Assembly (NCBI GenBank): GCA_003254925.1
Contig: QANZ01049841.1
Span: 40,578-104,577 of the forward strand
Direction: 5' to 3'
DNA length: 64,000 nucleotides
Origin: Chamaecrista fasciculata
Lineage: Eukaryota > Streptophyta > Magnoliopsida > Fabales > Fabaceae
Position 1 is the stretch's first letter, and the number at the start of each line of letters is the position of its first letter. Below, piece by piece: positions 22,868-34,354 of the stretch. The position numbers and the translations under genes were made by a program. The notes under the pieces were generated by a model that did no database searches, had not been told where the DNA came from, and was given only the letters and a program-made list of their open reading frames with translations.

Positions 22868-23043
22868 CAGGCACGGAGATAGGGGCTGGTGGGGGCCACG
22901 GCCCCCCCCCCCAAAATTTTAGTAGTTACTACAAATTAGTCCTAATATAATTTAATTGTATGCATTATAATCCCAACGGCCCCCCTTTAGTGTTAAAAAA
23001 AAATTTCTGGCCCCCCCTTGTTAACATTTCTGGCTCTGTCACT
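22868..23043. mobile_element. Short insertion with 9-bp target duplication
   Basis: 176 bp flanked by exact GGGTCCATA (22859-22867 and 23044-23052). The right LTR of D has the uninterrupted site near 25715. Ends CAGGCACGGAGATAG and GGCTCTGTCACT are weakly inverted, with C-rich tracts inside. Non-coding; family not assigned. Confidence 0.7.
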
Positions 23044-23324
23044 GGGTCCATAGGGTTAAGTTTCAAGTTATATGAGTGGAAAATCGGGTCGGGTTAGTGA
23101 AAATATGAATTAAGCATGAAAAATGAAATTTTTTTGCTGACCAACGGTGGAGGCTACAGGAATTGAGGCTGTTGGTTCGCCGGCAAGGCAAGAGGCGGAT
23201 GCCCAATGGCTAAGTCTATACAAATGGTGTGTTTCTTCTTCGTTTCGCTACCGACTTGATTCCGCTTAAATCTTGGCCTTCTTCCACTTCAATCCTTGGA
23301 TCTTTGGCTCCTCAAAACCAACAN

Positions 23325-23410
23325 GATCCTGTAAGGAATCACAGAGTTAGCATATTTTATCAAGTTTTTTTTTTTATTTTCCGCTGCGCTCCCTCTGTGA
23401 TTTCCCAACA
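23325..23410 (-). mobile_element. LTR-C head, reverse, next to a 1-n junction
   Basis: The complement reads TGTTGGGAAATCACAGAG, with GCGCAGCGGAA, as in the other LTR-C copies. It is bounded on the left by a single n (23324) and on both sides by a 175-bp direct duplication (23149-23323 and 23411-23585). The body is missing from the assembly. Confidence 0.7.
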
Positions 23411-23813
23411 GGAGGCTACAGGAATTGAGGCTGTTGGTTCGCCGGCAAGGCAAGAGGCGGATGCCCAATGGCTAAGTCTATACAAATGGTGTGTTTCTTC
23501 TTCGTTTCGCTCCCGACTTGATTCCGCTTAAATCTTGGCCTTCTTCCACTTCAATCCTTGGATCTTTGGCTCCTCAAAACCAACAATTACATCAAGATAA
23601 ACATGTAAAATCTCAAGGGAAAAGATATATATATTTAAACAGTAAAAACCTGAGAGAATTACACAAAAAGTCGATAAAAGGACCAAAATGCAATTGTGAT
23701 CTCAATTCAACAATTATCATATCTAGATGTGTAAAACACCTAAAATAGGCTATAAAACATTACAAAATACATCCAAAGACCTCTAGATAGCATGGTATAA
23801 ACTGGCTCGATCG

Positions 23814-25463
23814 ACTCCTCCACACTTGGGACTTTGCACTCCTGGGCAAAATGGAAGAGAGAACGATGAAAGCAAATGAGTAAAGGAAAGATGCAAGAAT
23901 TGACCTCAAGACTTAAAAACAACGAAACTCATCCTAAAGGGCTAAAAGAATCACCAAGCTCTTTTCTAAATTTTTATTTTCATTTTTGCTCGAGACTTTA
24001 CTTTCTTTTTCTTACTTTTACTTTACTTTTGTGAATAATTTCTTTGCCTTGATTCATCATCATATTTTTCATATAAACTACAAGGCATTTATTTCACCTT
24101 TTTTTTAACTTCTTTTTCTTTATTTTTCCTCTTACTCTTGCTTGGAAATCCGGCCGGCAACCCAAAAGGACTAGCACAACAAAACACAAACACGAAAAAA
24201 GGAACAAAAAGAAACAAAAGACACAAAAGAGGCCAAAACTTGCATGAAGGGCACATAATGGCTAGCAAATGAACAATGTATGAGATTTGCGTATGGGAGA
24301 AAGGTAAGAATGAATACCTCTATCATATCAAACATGAAAATGCACAAAAACAGCTTCAACTCAGAATCTGGTCAAGTTCTAGTGAAAAACAAAGCTATTG
24401 GACTAAAATGCACTCATGGAGAATAAACAAATATAGGCTCAAAGCTTCCATCAAGCATAGTACTCTCAAAATAGCTTAAGACAGTCTCAAAACAGTCACT
24501 TATCACTCTAAAGCACAAGCATGAGTTGCAGACCAAATGAAATAGGCAGACAAATCACATCTAAAGTAACTAAAATTCTCCCTAAACTTAACTCAAACTT
24601 AGGAAAACAGAATCAAAAGCAGTGTTCATCAATCAAAGCAGCTCATAACCATGCAAAAGGGTGCACAAGACAAAACCGAAAGGCCAGAAACAAAGGTAAA
24701 CAATTAACACATACCCAAAAATTTTTAGCTAGCTCTAAAATCCACCAAAGGTGTCTCTCATTTTTTATCACACACGTCGCGATGCGCACCAAAAAGACCG
24801 GCTAGATATGAAATATAAGGGACTTGCCGGGTCGTATTCTCTCAAGGACTCTGCGTATATGGAGTTCAAGTGATTCCAAGAAGTCGAAACTAATGAAAAT
24901 GCAATAAAACTATACACTAAACTTATAAAAATTGGTTTGTAAAAGGTTTGTTTAAAGGACTAAAATAACAAAGGACTAAAAGATAAAAAAGCAAATAAAA
25001 ACAAACTAAAAATTGGAAAGATCAAATGGAGAAAACACTCAAAGTAATGGATGGATTTGGTTCTCATTGCACACAAAATGATATCGGGAGTTTTACAAAC
25101 AGGGACTAAATTGAAATGCCATGAAAACTCATACAAAAGTTCAATTAACTAGCCAATTAGTTCTTAAATAAGCTTATAATCAATCAAATTAATTAAACGA
25201 CAATCAAATTAGTTACAATTCCTTGAGCTAGTTCAGTCAACAAACAAACATTCATCAACTAAGATAAATCACACAATCATCACAACCCGATAGAGCTAAA
25301 CAACGTAGAGTATCAAATTAATGACTCAAAGTGTGATATAATCAATTCAAGCTGAAGAAATACCAACTAAATCATCTATTATGTCAGAAAATCATCAAAG
25401 TTCAAAAACTAAGACAAACCCTAAGAAGAAAAGATGGTAAAGTGTAGAAAACTCCCTAAGAGA
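23814..25463. mobile_element. Interior of LTR-type element D, non-coding
   Basis: About 1.65 kb between the two D repeats. The only ORFs are short and have no domain. It contains GACTTGCCGGGTCGTATTCT at about 24820-24840 and is rich in A and C on the plus strand. The lack of gag or pol fits a non-autonomous element. I see no clear primer site. Confidence 0.5.
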
Positions 25464-26225
25464 TGAAATTGGTGCTCAAGTCTCATAATCCATGCTCCAA
25501 GAAAGCTTCCTAGCCGACCATTGGTGGAGGGACGCTGGAGCTGCACTCCAAATCCTTAGAAACGACCATGGAAGGTGGAGGAAAATGGTGGAGGTGAGTT
25601 GGAGAAGAAGGGGGATGAGTTAGGCTAAGAGTGGTGCAAGAATGATGATAGAATGAGGGGTTTAGGTGGATATATATTAAATGATGAGTTGGGTCGATTA
25701 GAAACAATATTTCGGGTCCCTAGGGTTAAGTTTCGAGTTATATGAGTAGAAAATCGGGTTGGGTTAGTGAAAATACGAATTCAGCATGACAAACGCGATT
25801 TTTGGCCATTGGCTCGCCAACGGCTGAGGCTACTAGAATTGAGGTCGTTGGCCCGTCGGATAGGCAGGAGGCGGCTGCCCAATGACTAAGTCTATAAAAA
25901 TGGTGTTTCGTCTTTATTTCACTCCCAACTTGACTCCGCTTTGGTCCCGGCCTTCTTCCACTTCAATCCTTGGGTCTTTGGCTCCTCAAAACCAACAATT
26001 ATGTCAAGATAAATATGTAAAATCTCAAGGGAAAAGATAGATATATTTAAACACTCAAAACCCGAGAGAATTACATAAAAAGCCAATAAAAGGACCAAAA
26101 TGCAATTGTGATCTCAATGCAACAATTATCATATTTAGAGGTGTAGAACACCTAAAATAGGCTATAAAACATTACAAAACGCATCCAAAGACCTCTAGAT
26201 AGCATTGTATAAACTGGCTCGATCA
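25464..26225. mobile_element. LTR-type element D, right LTR
   Basis: Uninterrupted direct copy of the left repeat, including AAATTGGTGCTCAAG at the start and AACTGGCTCGATC at the end. It retains the empty target sites of the two insertions in the left copy, so it is the better reference for this LTR. Confidence 0.65.
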
Positions 26226-26501
26226 GAGAGATATGTTGAACTAGAGAAAAAGAGGGAGATTTGCGTTATTTTGCCTCTCACCATCGCTGACTTTCACCGT
26301 AGATCTTCATCGGACTTGCAACAACGCTGATGAGAATTGATTCAAGAGAGAACAAGGGTCGAGAGGCGAGGGAGAGTTAGATCAAGTCACATGTGTATTT
26401 GGAATTGAGAGAGGCGAGAGAGAAGATGGTAGACAATGAGAGAGGTACCTGTACTACTTTTGAGAAATGAAAGAGGGTCAGATTAGCTTTAGGGATTCAG
26501 A

Positions 26502-27113
26502 TACGGGTGTCAAAATGGGTTGGCTCGCCCAAATCCGTGACAGGCTTGACTTCTCACGGGTTGGGGCGGGCCAACCCATTTATTAAGAGGCTAAAAAATA
26601 CAATTCACATAACCGCCAAATAAAGCCCATTGTTTAAATGAGCTGGACGTCGAGCCTTTGTTTTTTTTTTGAAAAAATAATATTGGGTCCAAAAATATGT
26701 TTTCCTACATTTTTTTTGAAAGGTTGTCTTGGGTTGAAGATTGAGCTTTGATGTCAGGGAAGAGGAAGTTCAGAATGACTATGCGTGAGTGCCTTAGTGA
26801 AAAATGCATGTTCTACAAAAATGATATATTTTTGTTTTTATCTTAGATTTAAGATTAGGCCACCAACCAAAAAGGAAAATACACAAAGAATAGAGTGTGA
26901 TCCAGCAAGCAACAATAATGAGCATCATAGTCCAATTTTTTTTTTTCAATAATGCGAGCTAGTTCGCACAATAAATTGCTTAGCTTGCGAGCCAAATGGT
27001 CTAGGCCTTTTAGGCCTGTATTTGAATGGGCTCAAATCCTTCATTCTAGGACTTCCCATTTAGCAGGTGGGCTTGGCAGGGCCCATGAGCCTAGACCCAT
27101 TTTGACACCCCTA
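26502..27113. mobile_element. hAT-type MITE, 'gggtgtcaaaatgggt' family, copy 1
   Basis: Ends TACGGGTGTCAAAATGGGT and ACCCATTTTGACACCCCTA are inverted. Sub-termini carry GGGCGGGCCAACCC and GGCCC-rich motifs. The flanks GATTCAGA and GTTTTAGA agree at 6 of 8 bases, a worn 8-bp target duplication. The insertion is shared with copies at 29660 and 40089, so it predates duplication of unit R. Confidence 0.7.
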
Positions 27114-27593
27114 GTTTTAGAGATGTTATAAATGATATCATGTTTTTCCTTTTTAAATTAAATATTAGTTTTTAAGATAAAACTTTATCTATATGAACCA
27201 ATAACTACTTAGATAAAATTTCAAACAATATCCACACTGAAAAGTAATTTTTTTTTGGTATTATTATTGATGTTTAATAGAGATCAAATTAAAATTAAAT
27301 ATCTAATAGAAGTAAATTATAAAAAATATGTTTTTCAATATTATCCTATGTATTATTATTTAAGTTTACATATTATCTATTTTTTTAAGTTTTCAATAAA
27401 ACTCTATATATATTTATATTTGAATATTTCAATTATTTATAATTTATTTGATATTTAAATATTTTTATTTTAAATTATATGTACTCTAAAATTCCAATTT
27501 TTATATTTAAAATTTGCCTTTTTTATTTAATTTATTTATTTTATATTTCTATCACACAAATTAAGCCAAATGTAACAACAAATATGAAAAAAA

Positions 27594-27994
27594 GGGTAAA
27601 TTACACTTTGGTACCCTATGGTTTGACCTTATTTCACTTTGGTACCCTGTGGTTTGAAACCTGACACTTTGGTACCCTGTGGTATTCTCCATTAACACTT
27701 TTGTACCCTTTGGAGCTATTTTGTAATTTTAACCATAAGAACTTTTGTAAAAATTACGTATTGACCCCAAAATTTTTTTAAAAAAATTACAAATAGGTCC
27801 CTGGATACATATTATCTAGGGACTAAAATGAAAACTTTAAAAAAAAATTGGGGTCAATATGTAATTTTTGCAAATTTTTTTATGATTAAAATTACAAAAT
27901 AACCCCAAAGGGTACCAAAGTATTAATGGAGAATACCACATGGTACCCAAGTGAAATAGGGTCAAACCACATGGTACCAAAGTGTAATTTACCC
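27594..27994. mobile_element. MULE-type MITE, 'ggtaccctgtgg' subfamily
   Basis: GGGTAAATTACACTTTGG and complementary end, arms as in the 14914 and 38768 copies. Flanks are A-rich and agree at 7 of 9 bases, so a target duplication is possible but not diagnostic. It is absent from the paralogous region near 41.2 kb. Confidence 0.8.
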
Positions 27995-28125
27995 AAAAAA
28001 AAAACATGAATACATGGGAAATCTTATATGTTCTTAAATTTTTAGGGAAACTCAAAATTTACAATCATTTTCACATTGAAAGAATAACATATACCAAATT
28101 TCTCAACATATATAAATGTCCCTAC

Positions 28126-28322
28126 AAAGATGTAGGAATATATTCATTCTTTTCATAAAACTTGTTTTTGGAGTTTGTTTTTAATATATATATATTTATA
28201 TGAATCTAATTAAGTTAGTGCTATATTCTTTAGAATTTTATTGTGCTAAAAAGATGTAGGAATATATTTATTCTTTTCATAAAACTTGTTTTTGGAGTTT
28301 GTTTTTAATATATATATATATA
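28126..28322. repeat. Tandem direct repeat, two units of about 124 bp
   Basis: AAGATGTAGGAATATATTCA and the following 50 bp (28126-28197) recur at 28250-28322 almost unchanged. Each ends in a TA microsatellite, suggesting slippage or unequal exchange. Confidence 0.75.
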
Positions 28323-28347
28323 AACATATGTAGGATTTCGAATCTCC

Positions 28348-28742
28348 GAGAGGTTGAATTGGTGGCATCGGGTTGCTTGCAATGTGATTGCAACTATTAC
28401 TTGATTTATTGGTTTGGTTGTCAAGTTAATTCATGTTCCACAAAGGTCATTGCTTAGTTTTCTGAACGTGAAGAATCATTGAGGCTTGCTTTGTGAATAG
28501 CACATTGATAGGGATTTGGAACTTGTGATATTCTTATATTCTTATGTACTTGTTTTTCTTTTTTTTTTTCCATAGATGGAATTCTAAATAGTGTAAATTG
28601 TAATTAATTCAAAGTATAATCCTGCATTGTAAAGCAAATTCAACTGAATTAATTGTTTCATTTTGTTTATTCATTTGTTTTATACTAGCGATTACAGTTT
28701 AGCGAATATAGTATAGCACTGAAAATTTCACATCACACTATA
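28348..28742 (+). pseudogene. Truncated Ca2+-ATPase 3' end with 3'UTR
   Basis: Aligns over its full length with 47894-48298, the last 45 codons, stop and 3'UTR of the intact ACA-like gene below. The last transmembrane segment (MLNWWQW-like text) is recognisable, but a Trp codon is TGA, and several residues differ. The UTR match continues past the stop through the 'catcacactata' block. It begins abruptly at unit R, so it is a DNA-level duplicate, not a retrocopy: no poly(A) and no 5' part. Confidence 0.9.
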
Positions 28743-28802
28743 AAATAATAAATTTAATGATAATTAGTAATTACCATGCACTCAAAAGAAGGAAACTGTG
28801 AA

Positions 28803-28929
28803 ACCAGTACCCCGCAGGCGCTCCTCCTCCCTTCAGTTCTTCTGCGCAGCGTCACCGTCGATTCATCTTCGTTGCTCTCCAGTTTTGTGTTTCCTCTTTG
28901 CCTTTTCTCTAATTTATGAGTCGTTCATG
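28803..28929. other. 127-bp GC-rich insert with exact 17-bp flanking repeat
   Basis: AAGAAGGAAACTGTGAA occurs exactly at 28786-28802 and 28930-28946. Between them is a GC-rich, CT-rich block resembling the 5' end of a gene (TCAGTTCTTCTGCGCAGCGT). There is no poly(A) and no inverted ends. It looks like filler DNA copied during break repair, or a very short retroposed piece. Confidence 0.6.
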
Positions 28930-29074
28930 AAGAAGGAAACTGTGAAGACATTTGAATTTAATTTTGCAAATAGGAAAGTGGATTCTTGATAGAGGTTCTT
29001 ATCACTTTGGAAATGATGAACCACTTTGAAAATAATAAAAGAAATATGAATAAGAAAGTTGACTTTGTCAATAG

Positions 29075-29475
29075 TTCAGAAAATAATTGTAGTTGGCGGG
29101 GTAGAGAACTTACCTGAAATCCTAGCTTCATCGCTAAAAAAAATTAGTTAGGGCATTTAAATAATAATTATTTAATAAACATCCGACAGAAGGAGAGAAA
29201 ATGTGTACTTTTCCAAGTGTACCTGAGAATAAAATATTCTTTGTGGAATATTCCTTCAAGAGAGCATAATTATTTATAATTATAATTTTTATGAGATTAA
29301 ATGAGCATTCAAATAATCTCAGTTTTTTTATATGATGAATTAAAACAAAATTATAGTCTAATTCTTGTCACAAAATACCTTAGTTATAAACTCTATAATA
29401 TTTCTTGAGTTTCAAAAATAATTATCTTGACCTAAATTGGTTAATCTCAAGACAAAAATCGTAATCTCCTAAATG
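29075..29475. repeat. 400-bp direct repeat, left copy
   Basis: Aligns with 30835-31230 in the same orientation, sharing GAAGGAGAGAAAATGTGTAC and GGTTAATCTCAAGACAAAAA. The pair brackets the inverted R copy at 29476-30600. They may be LTRs of an unclassified element or a local duplication. No ORF. Confidence 0.65.
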
Positions 29476-30600
29476 AAGACTTTTATTTTTTGATTTGATC
29501 TCTATTAAATATCAATAATAATACTAAAAAAAATACTTTTCAATGCGGATATTGTTTGAAAATTTATGTTATTGGTTCATATAGATAAGGTTTTATCTTA
29601 AAAACTAATATTTAATTTAGAAAGGCCAAATATGATATCATTTAAAACATCTCTAAAACTAGGGGTGTCAAAATGGGTCTGAGCTCCCAGGCCCCACCAA
29701 ACCCACCTGCTAAATGGGAAGTCCTAGAATGAAGGATTTGAGCCCATTCAAATGCGGGCCTAAAAGGACTAGATTGTTTGGCCCCTGGGCTAAGTGATTA
29801 TTTTGTGGACTGGCTCGCATTTTTAAAAAGAAAATTGGATTGAGATGCTCATTATTGTTGCTTCCTGGATCACATTCTATTCTTGGTGTATTTTCCTTTT
29901 TGGTTGGTGGCCTAATCCTAAAACTAAGGTAAAATAAAAAATATTTTCCTTGCCTTTTTTATTTTATTTTTGGTAGAACTTGCATTTTTTCACTAAGGCA
30001 CTCACACATAGTCATTCTTAGTTTCCTCTTCCTTGACATCAAAGATCAATTTTTAGCACAGTACAACTTTTCAAAAAAAAATGTACGCAAAACATATTTT
30101 TGGGGCCTTTGGCTCAAAAGAAAATATTTATTTTTTCAAAAAACAAAGGCTCGACGTTCAACCCATTTAGTCCGTGGGCTTTATTTGGCGGTTATGGGGA
30201 TCGAATTTTTGAGCCTCTTAATAAATGAGGTGGCCCACCCCAACCTGTGAGAAGTCAAGCCCGTCACAAGTTTGGGCAGGCTAATCCATTTTGACACCCC
30301 TATCGGAATCCCTAAACCTAATCTGACCCTCTTTAATTTATTTAAAGTAGTACAACTTTCTCTCTCATTGTCTACCATCTTCTCTCTCCTCTCTCAATTC
30401 CAAGTACACACGTGACTTGATCTTACTCTCCCTCGGCTCTCGACCCTTGCTCTCTCTTGAATCAATTCCCATCAACGTTGTTGCAAGTCCGATGAATCAA
30501 ATCTCCATTGTTTTCTCTGGTTCGACCTATCTCTCTAAAATTTGTTGGGTCACAACTCAAATCTACAATATATGAACATTAACTTACCTTATTTATTTAT
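29476..30600 (-). repeat. Repeat unit R, inverted copy 2
   Basis: Complement of 26230-27240, including the 'tctaccatcttctctctc' end and the AT-rich block that follows the MITE. It ends with GGGTCACAACTCAAATCTAC, shared with the palindrome at 33541 and 34185. Confidence 0.7.
29660..30302. mobile_element. hAT-type MITE, 'gggtgtcaaaatgggt' family, copy 2
   Basis: TAGGGGTGTCAAAATGGGT and TTTTGACACCCCTA ends; same internal text as copies 1 and 3 in inverted order. It shares its insertion site with them. Confidence 0.75.
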
Positions 30601-30834
30601 GATTAATTATCCTTAAGCACACATCGAACATCCTCAAGCCCAAGAAATGATAGACAAAAACATTAAATTGCATAGCCAAACAAATCATGGAAACACACAA
30701 GATTCACAAAAGTGGATAAAAGCAATTTAATAAAGGAAGAAGAAAACAAAGAAAAAGAGAAAAAAAAAGTTAGACTTGACTCAGGATTTGGAAAGGACTA
30801 TGTACCTTAATTAGGGATCAAAGTCCACGAAGTT

Positions 30835-31230
30835 CGGAAAACAATTATAGTTGGTGGGGAGTAGAGTACTTACCTGGAATCCGCGCTAAAAAAATGAGTT
30901 TGGGCATTTTAAAAATAATTATTAAATAAAAATCCAAAAGAAGGAGAGAAAATGTGTACTTTGACAACAAGTGTACCAACAAGGTTAAATATTCTCTTAG
31001 GAATATTCCTTCAAGACAACATAATTATTTATAATTGTAATTTTAATGAGATTAAAGGGACAATCAAATAATCTCATTTTTAATATGATGAATTAAACTA
31101 CAATTATAGTCTAATTCTTGTAACAAAATATCTGAGTTATGAACTCTATAATATTTCATGAGTTTTAAAAATAATTATCTTGATCTAAATTGGTTAATCT
31201 CAAGACAAAAATTGTAATCTCCTAATTGAT
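30835..31230. repeat. 400-bp direct repeat, right copy
   Basis: Partner of 29075-29475, with small indels. Followed by AT-rich DNA and a TA microsatellite at about 31320-31340. Confidence 0.65.
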
Positions 31231-32499
31231 ATAGTTGGAATAAAAATGGGAGAAAACAATTTAAAACACAAAGAAATCAAGCCCTGCAAATAGAATATAT
31301 AATATATAACATAATACAATATATATATATATATATAACATACACACGCACAAAGACATACATATCACATATATACACATTCGCAAAAGGCACACAGCAA
31401 AGGAAAAGGATGAGCATGAAAACTTTTTGCTAAAATTACAGATTGACCCTCCACAAATTTATAAATCTTCCCTGGACACAAAATATTCAGGGACTAAAAT
31501 AAAACTACAAAAGTTTATGGGGTTGAAAATGTAATTACGGGAAAATATGAGGAGCAAAGTGAAATTACAGTATAGTCCAGAATCTTGAAAACGAATTCAG
31601 TATAGTCCTTATCGAAATATAAAAATCACATTTTTTTAGGAATTTCTAACCAATCGGAACGCCTTTGGAGCCTAGTTCCATTGTTCATTCAGTTAAGTCC
31701 CAGAAACTAGTGTATGGTGGTCTAAAACTACCCAATATAATGAGATGAAGAAGAAAGAAGGGAACAAAAAGAAAAAATCAAGAAAACAGTGACTAGTTTG
31801 GAAATCATCAAAGCTGATATTTTGTGTATAACACTCAGAGAAAACAAGCTCTTTTTTATTGTCTCTTAAACTTTTACAAGAATTCTCTATTTATAGGGAA
31901 GAAAAAGGAAACTGACAGAATCCCAAATTTATGAAGATTGAAATTTGATTTCTTCAAATTGATTCTAAAATCTCAAATTATTGATTCTAATTTAAAATTG
32001 AATGAGAGAATCTGAATTTTTAGTAAAGATTTAGTCCAATGAAGCATTAAATAGGATGAATTTTAGATTGCCAGTAATTTCCTTTTTTCTTTCCTTGCAC
32101 CTTTGCAACTCAATTTGTTGTAGGAGATGATTAGTGTGTCCTTACAAAACCCTTAAATAATATTAATGCAAGACCTTTAACAACATATGGGCTTTGGCCC
32201 AAGTGGGAAATTGGATGGTGAGGGTTCGAGCCCTTTTTAGCATGCTTTCCTTCCTTTTTTATTACTTTTTTTTGTTTCGTTTTTTTAAATTCCTTTCTTT
32301 AAAATGAAATTCTTCTTTTATTTTTGGCATTTTATTTTTGGGATTTTTTCTAATTTATAATTTAAGACTCTGAAAAAACAAAATTCTTATTATATTTTTA
32401 ATGCCCTAAAGGGTTTTTTTTACAAAAGTGGCCCAAATATTTTATTTATTTACAAAATCGGGTGTTCATAGTTGTCCCAATTCACTTGTTTTTATGCAA
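31231..32499. other. Intergenic with a MULE-like fragment and a tRNA-like stretch
   Basis: No gene recognised. 31430-31560 carries 'gggactaaaat' MULE-like phrases. At 32178-32212, GGCCCAAGTGGG and GGTTCGAGCCC are spaced like pol III boxes A and B, so a SINE head may be present, but no tail or target duplication was found. Confidence 0.5.
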
Positions 32500-33370
32500 G
32501 CAGAATAAGAATTAGTTCAAAACAGGCTAACATCAAATCGCAATCTTCAGCCCAATACAACTTTTCAAAACAAAATATATGCAAAAATATTTCTGGAGCC
32601 TTGAGATCAATATAATTTTATATTATTTTTAAATAATAGGCCCACAGTCCAGCTCGTTTAGACCGTGGGCTTTATTGGGCGATGATGAGGATTATATTTT
32701 GATCTTGTTAATAAATAGTTTGGCATGTCTCAGCGTATGAGAGGTCAAGCACGTCACAAGTTTGGGCGGGCCAAACCCATTATGACACGGCTATCTGAAT
32801 CCCTAAACCTAATCTCACCCACTCTCATTTCTCTAAAGTAGTACAACCGCCTCTCTCATTGTCTACCATCTTCTCTCTCACCTCTCTTAATTCCAAATAC
32901 ACATGTGACACCATCTCACTCTCCCTTGCCTCTCAACCCTTGTTCTCTTGAATCAATTCCTGTCACTGTCACTGCAAGTCCGATGAAGATCGAATATGAA
33001 AGTCGAGATGGTGAGAGGCAAAATATGACAAGTCTCCTTCTTTTTCTGAAGTCTTGCATATCAATCTAAAGATAACCACAAAATGGAATTAATTAAAATT
33101 AAATATATATAGATCGATATAATTTACTTCTATTCGATATTTAATCTTAATTTAATCTCTATTAAATATCAATAATAAAACCAAAAAAAAAGTTACTTTT
33201 CTTTGTGGATATTGTTTGAAGATTTTTCTAAGTAGTTATTTGTTCATATAAATAAGATTTTATCTTAAAAACTAATGTTTAATTTAAAAAGGCTAAATAT
33301 GATATTATGTAAAACATCTCTGATACTAGTGGGATTTGAGCCCATTTAAAACATCTCTGATACTAATGTT
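32500..33370 (-). repeat. Repeat unit R, inverted copy 3, with MITE remnant
   Basis: Complement of the same unit. The MITE portion (ending ATGACACGGCTA at about 32793) is truncated on one side. The AT-rich block follows at 33100-33345. The text TAAAACATCTCTGATACTA occurs twice, at about 33312 and 33348. Confidence 0.6.
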
Positions 33371-33372
33371 TA

Positions 33373-34352
33373 ACATTATCTCACACTCCCTTGCCTCTAA
33401 ATCCTTGTTCTCTCTTGATTCAATTCTCGCCAGTGTCACTGCAAGTACAAAGGAATCGACGGTGAAATTCGGTGATGGTGAGAGGCAAAATAAGGTAAAT
33501 CTCCTTCTTTTTTCTCAAGTCCTTCATATCAATCTAAAAGTCGTTGGGTCACAACTCAAATCTACAATATATGAACATTAACTTAACTTCTTTATTTTTT
33601 CTCTCTTTGGAAAATAAAAATTTTATCGACCTATTGATTTACCAAATAATTTGAGAAAATTGAATCTCAAACTTTATTTGGTAAATCACAAGCCGACCAA
33701 AATTATTCTCCAAGTTTGATGACAATGCACTCCACAATTAAAGAGAACCACAAAGAATTAATTTCAATAAAACTCTCAAAGGAAACAAAAGAATTTTGAT
33801 CCAACTAAGAGAAAACCAAAAGTTTCAAAAATTGACCTAGTGAGTTATAATAACCGGTCTAAGTTATTGATTGAGAATATTTTTTGTGGTTCACTGGGTC
33901 AATTCTTGAAACTTTTGGTTTTTTCTTGATTGGATCAAAATTCATTTGTTTCCTTTGAGAGATTCATTGAAATTAATTCTTTGTGGTTCTCTTTAATTGT
34001 GGAGTGTATTTTCAACAAACTTGGAGAATAATTTTGGTTGGTTTATGATTTACCAAATAAAGTTTGAGATTCAATTTTCTCAAATTATTTGGTAAATCAG
34101 TAGGTCAATTAAATTTTTATTTCCCAAAGAGAGAAAAAATAAAGAAGGTAAGTTAATATTCATATATTGTAGATTTGAGTTGTGACCCAACGAATTTTAG
34201 AATGATATGAAGGACTTGAGAAAAAGAAGGAGATTTGCCTTATTCTTCCTCTCACCATCGCCGAATTTTACCATCGATTTCATCGGACTTGCAGCGCGGG
34301 AATTGATTCGAGAGAGAACAAGGGTTGAGAGGCAAGGGAGTGTGAGATCATG
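33373..34352. repeat. About 980-bp palindrome from unit R
   Basis: Left arm 33373-33850 and right arm about 33885-34352 are complementary over nearly their whole length, with a short spacer near 33860. Shared blocks include TTTGGTAAATCA, GTTGGGTCACAACTC and its complement, and CTCACACTCCCTTGCCTCT. Expressed RNA would form a long double-stranded hairpin. A fragment of one arm recurs at 39474-39544 and 39714-39800. Confidence 0.8.
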
Positions 34353-34354
34353 TC

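Larger units (their letters stand above)
22041..23813. mobile_element. LTR-type element D, left LTR with nested insertions
   Basis: Shares about 760 bp with 25464-26225 in direct orientation, once insertions are removed: from AAATTGGTGCTCAAG to AAACTGGCTCGATC. Insertions are a hAT MITE (22127-22683), a 176-bp element (22868-23043) and an LTR-C fragment with flanking duplication (23149-23585). No coding domains. It is either a non-autonomous LTR retrotransposon or a duplicated repeat pair. Confidence 0.65.
26226..28347 (+). repeat. Duplicated repeat unit R, copy 1
   Basis: Shares long blocks with 39714-42360 in the same order: the 'cggacttgcaacaacgctg' region, the hAT MITE, an AT-rich block (27114-27525), and the region before 28347. 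Inverted partial copies are at 29476-30600 and 32500-33370. No gene. A MULE at 27594-27994 is present here but not in the second copy. Confidence 0.7.

Noticed and set aside
32178..32245. Possible tRNA gene
   Set aside because: Box A-like and box B-like motifs are present, but I cannot pair an acceptor stem or anticodon arm. At most it is a SINE head.
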